Source: Bordetella parapertussis (GTDB lineage: Bacteria; Pseudomonadota; Gammaproteobacteria; Burkholderiales; Burkholderiaceae_C). Taken from it: a stretch of DNA of 54,830 nucleotides. The notes under the pieces were generated by a model that was not told the origin of the DNA, searched no databases, and saw nothing but the letters and a program-made list of their open reading frames with translations. A program made the position numbers and the translations under genes. The first letter of the stretch is position 1. Each line of letters starts with the position of its first letter. Below are positions 53,222 to 54,830 of the stretch, piece by piece. The DNA lies in the NCBI GenBank assembly GCA_945878355.1, contig CAMCTC010000021.1, forward strand, positions 1-54,830, given 5' to 3'.

Positions 53222-54336
53222 ACCTGCCGAACAACGCGGCGCTTGACGACGCCGAACTCGGCGCCTGGCTGCACTTGCTGCACAGCGTTGGCCGGGGCGC
53301 AGCGCGGCGCTTGCTCGCGCTGTTCGGTGGGCCGCAAGCCGTACTCGACGCCACGGCGACACAGCGCCGCGCGGTGGTCGACGCCGCCGATGCCGCCGCG
53401 CTGAGCGCAGCGCCAGAAGGCCACGCCGAGCGCTTGGCCACCACGCTGGCCTGGCGCAGCGCAGCACCAGCGCGCCGGGTGATGGTGCTGGGCGATACCG
53501 ATTACCCACCATGGCTGCTGCAGATCGCCGACCCGCCGCTGCTGCTTTACCTGCAAGGCCGCACTGAGTTGCTGACCTCGCCATCGCTGGCCATCGTCGG
53601 CAGCCGTCAGCCGAGCGCCCAGGGACTGGACAACGCCCGAAGCTTTGCCCGCACGCTGAGCCAGCAAGGCTGGACCATCGTCTCCGGACTGGCCGCAGGT
53701 ATCGACGGCGCGGCCCACGAAGGCGCGCTGGCGGGCCAGGCCAGCACCGTGGCAGTGGTCGGCACCGGCATCGACCGGGTTTATCCGCTGTCGAACCGTG
53801 CACTGGCGCAGCGCATCGCCGAGCGCGGCCTGATCGTCAGCGAACTCGCGCTCGGCACACCACCGCTGGCGGCAAACTTTCCGCAGCGCAACCGCTTGAT
53901 CGCCGGACTGAGCAGAGGCACGCTGGTGGTCGAAGCCGCGCTTCGATCAGGCTCGCTGATCACGGCCAGGCTGGCCGCCGAAGCCGGCCGCGAGGTGATG
54001 GCAGTCCCCGGCTCTGTGCTGGCGCCACAGTCACGCGGCTGCCATGCGCTGATACGCCAAGGTGCAGTGCTGGTCGAGTCGCCTGAGCAGGTGCTCGAGG
54101 AGTTGAACGGATTGAGCGCGCTGGCAGAAGCCAGTCCAGCACCCGCCCCCATCGAGTCCTTGCCCGAGGACGCAGTGCTGCGCGCGCTCGGCCACGATCC
54201 GCAGTCGATCGACGGCTTGATCGACCGCTGCGGCTGGCCTGCACCCGCACTGACCGCGCACCTGCTTAGGCTCGAACTCGAGGGCCGTGTCGCGCGCTTG
54301 CCGGGCGGGCTTTACCAACGACGCCAAACCGCCTGA
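53218..54336 (+). CDS. dprA: DNA-processing protein A
   Basis: 372 aa. An N-terminal helical (SAM-like) region precedes the Rossmann-fold core with AIVGSRQPSAQGL and the signature GWTIVSGLAAGIDGAAHEG. A winged-helix C-terminal domain ends the protein (VLRALGHDPQSIDGLIDRCG). DprA loads RecA onto incoming single-stranded DNA in natural transformation. The best start is a TTG overlapping the LysM stop (TTGA); no ATG or GTG fits nearby, so translation probably depends on coupling. Confidence 0.93.
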   Translation: MNLPNNAALDDAELGAWLHLLHSVGRGAARRLLALFGGPQAVLDATATQRRAVVDAADAAALSAAPEGHAERLATTLAWRSAAPARRVMVLGDTDYPPWLLQIADPPLLLYLQGRTELLTSPSLAIVGSRQPSAQGLDNARSFARTLSQQGWTIVSGLAAGIDGAAHEGALAGQASTVAVVGTGIDRVYPLSNRALAQRIAERGLIVSELALGTPPLAANFPQRNRLIAGLSRGTLVVEAALRSGSLITARLAAEAGREVMAVPGSVLAPQSRGCHALIRQGAVLVESPEQVLEELNGLSALAEASPAPAPIESLPEDAVLRALGHDPQSIDGLIDRCGWPAPALTAHLLRLELEGRVARLPGGLYQRRQTA

Positions 54337-54365
54337 TCCACCGCTGCAAGCCCGGAGGCCTGCGG

Positions 54366-54371
54366 TATAGT
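54366..54371 (+). promoter_or_regulatory. -10-like hexamer before smg
   Basis: TATAGT ends 6 bases before the smg ATG. The -35 region is weak. No ribosome-binding site lies between, so a transcript starting at or near the ATG is possible. Confidence 0.35.
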
Positions 54372-54377
54372 GGTTTC

Positions 54378-54830
54378 ATGTTCGAGGTTCTGGTTTATCT
54401 GTATGAAACATATTGGCGCCCTGACGCCTGTCCTGAGCACGACCAGCTCACGCGCAAGCTTTCCGCTGTCGGCTTCGAGACCGATGAAATAGCCGAAGCA
54501 TTGAACTGGCTAGACGGTCTGGCGGAGACCGCGCAAGCCCATTCGGGCGAGCAATCACCCGACAGTCTACGGGTCTACTCACCGACAGAGATCGAGCGCT
54601 TGGGCGAGGACTCGATCGGTTTTGTCGCATTTCTGGAGTCCGCAGGCGTGCTGCCGCCGGCGATGCGCGAGATGGTCATCGACCGTGCCAGTGCGGTGGG
54701 TGACAGCCCGCTGGCGCTCGAAGACCTCAAAGTGATCGTGCTGATGGTGTTCTGGAGCCTGGGCGAAGAGCCCGATGCCTTGATCCTCGACGAGTTGTTC
54801 GTCGCACCGGAAGAGCGCCTGATCCACTGA
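54378..54830 (+). CDS. smg: Smg (DUF494) family protein
   Basis: 150 aa, complete, ending on the last base of the window. Acidic Smg family: MFEVLVYLYETYW start and FWSLGEEPDALILDELF near the end. The family sits beside dprA in many beta- and gamma-proteobacteria (def-fmt region, before topA), and its function is not established. No Shine-Dalgarno sequence precedes the ATG. Confidence 0.93.
   Translation: MFEVLVYLYETYWRPDACPEHDQLTRKLSAVGFETDEIAEALNWLDGLAETAQAHSGEQSPDSLRVYSPTEIERLGEDSIGFVAFLESAGVLPPAMREMVIDRASAVGDSPLALEDLKVIVLMVFWSLGEEPDALILDELFVAPEERLIH

Overview
The window is about 55 kb of high-GC proteobacterial chromosome. Gene content and order point to a betaproteobacterium of the order Burkholderiales, probably near the Leptothrix/Rubrivivax group. 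Supporting signs are fmt-def divergent from lysM-dprA-smg, ribF followed by ileS, a leucine-degradation cluster with a LiuR-like operator, a VC_2705-type symporter with DUF4212, and DUF1289/YbaK companions. The family placement is inference. No rRNA, tRNA or CRISPR array was seen.

Region by region: 1-10.6 kb holds the 5' end of an RTX-repeat protein, a DMT exporter, a type II asparaginase, a two-subunit acyl-CoA dehydrogenase, a P1 (DmpA-like) peptidase, a lipoprotein hydrolase, rsuA, a luciferase-like monooxygenase and ribF. 10.8-20.2 kb holds ileS, an acyl-CoA ligase, a single-chain acyl-CoA carboxylase and a membrane-anchored protein of unknown function. The carboxylase is preceded by a vestigial copy of its own first codons. 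20.2-22.7 kb holds a universal stress protein with an FNR/ANR-type box, a 52-aa membrane protein and an MHS-family transporter.

23.0-31.9 kb is the accessory part and looks different: more AT-rich in its regulatory regions and littered with relics. It carries a DEDDh exonuclease, a cNMP/CBS/nucleotidyltransferase-like (DUF294) protein and, divergently, a four-gene operon: small membrane protein, TPR protein, DUF4212 and a VC_2705-type sodium:solute symporter. A diverged ~300-bp direct repeat brackets decayed IS91-type and IS5-type transposases and a [2Fe-2S] oxidoreductase fragment. On the far side lie decayed tails of a second exonuclease and a second DUF294 protein, tail to tail. The simplest reading is that an incoming acetate-type uptake module replaced a resident one whose debris is still visible.

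31.9-38.2 kb is a minus-strand run for leucine/isovalerate breakdown: methylcrotonyl-CoA carboxylase beta and alpha, HMG-CoA lyase, then a YbaK deacylase, DUF1289 and a DsbA-type isomerase, several of them translationally coupled. A LiuR-like palindrome lies between the -35 and -10 of the probable promoter. 38.2-54.8 kb is mostly housekeeping: aldo/keto reductase, 5-formyl-THF cyclo-ligase, TfoX-like protein, GST, Slt transglycosylase, an NAD(P) epimerase-like protein, cca, MidA methyltransferase, a FolM-like reductase with folB and ttcA, DUF4136 and other lipoproteins, fmt-def, and LysM-dprA-smg.
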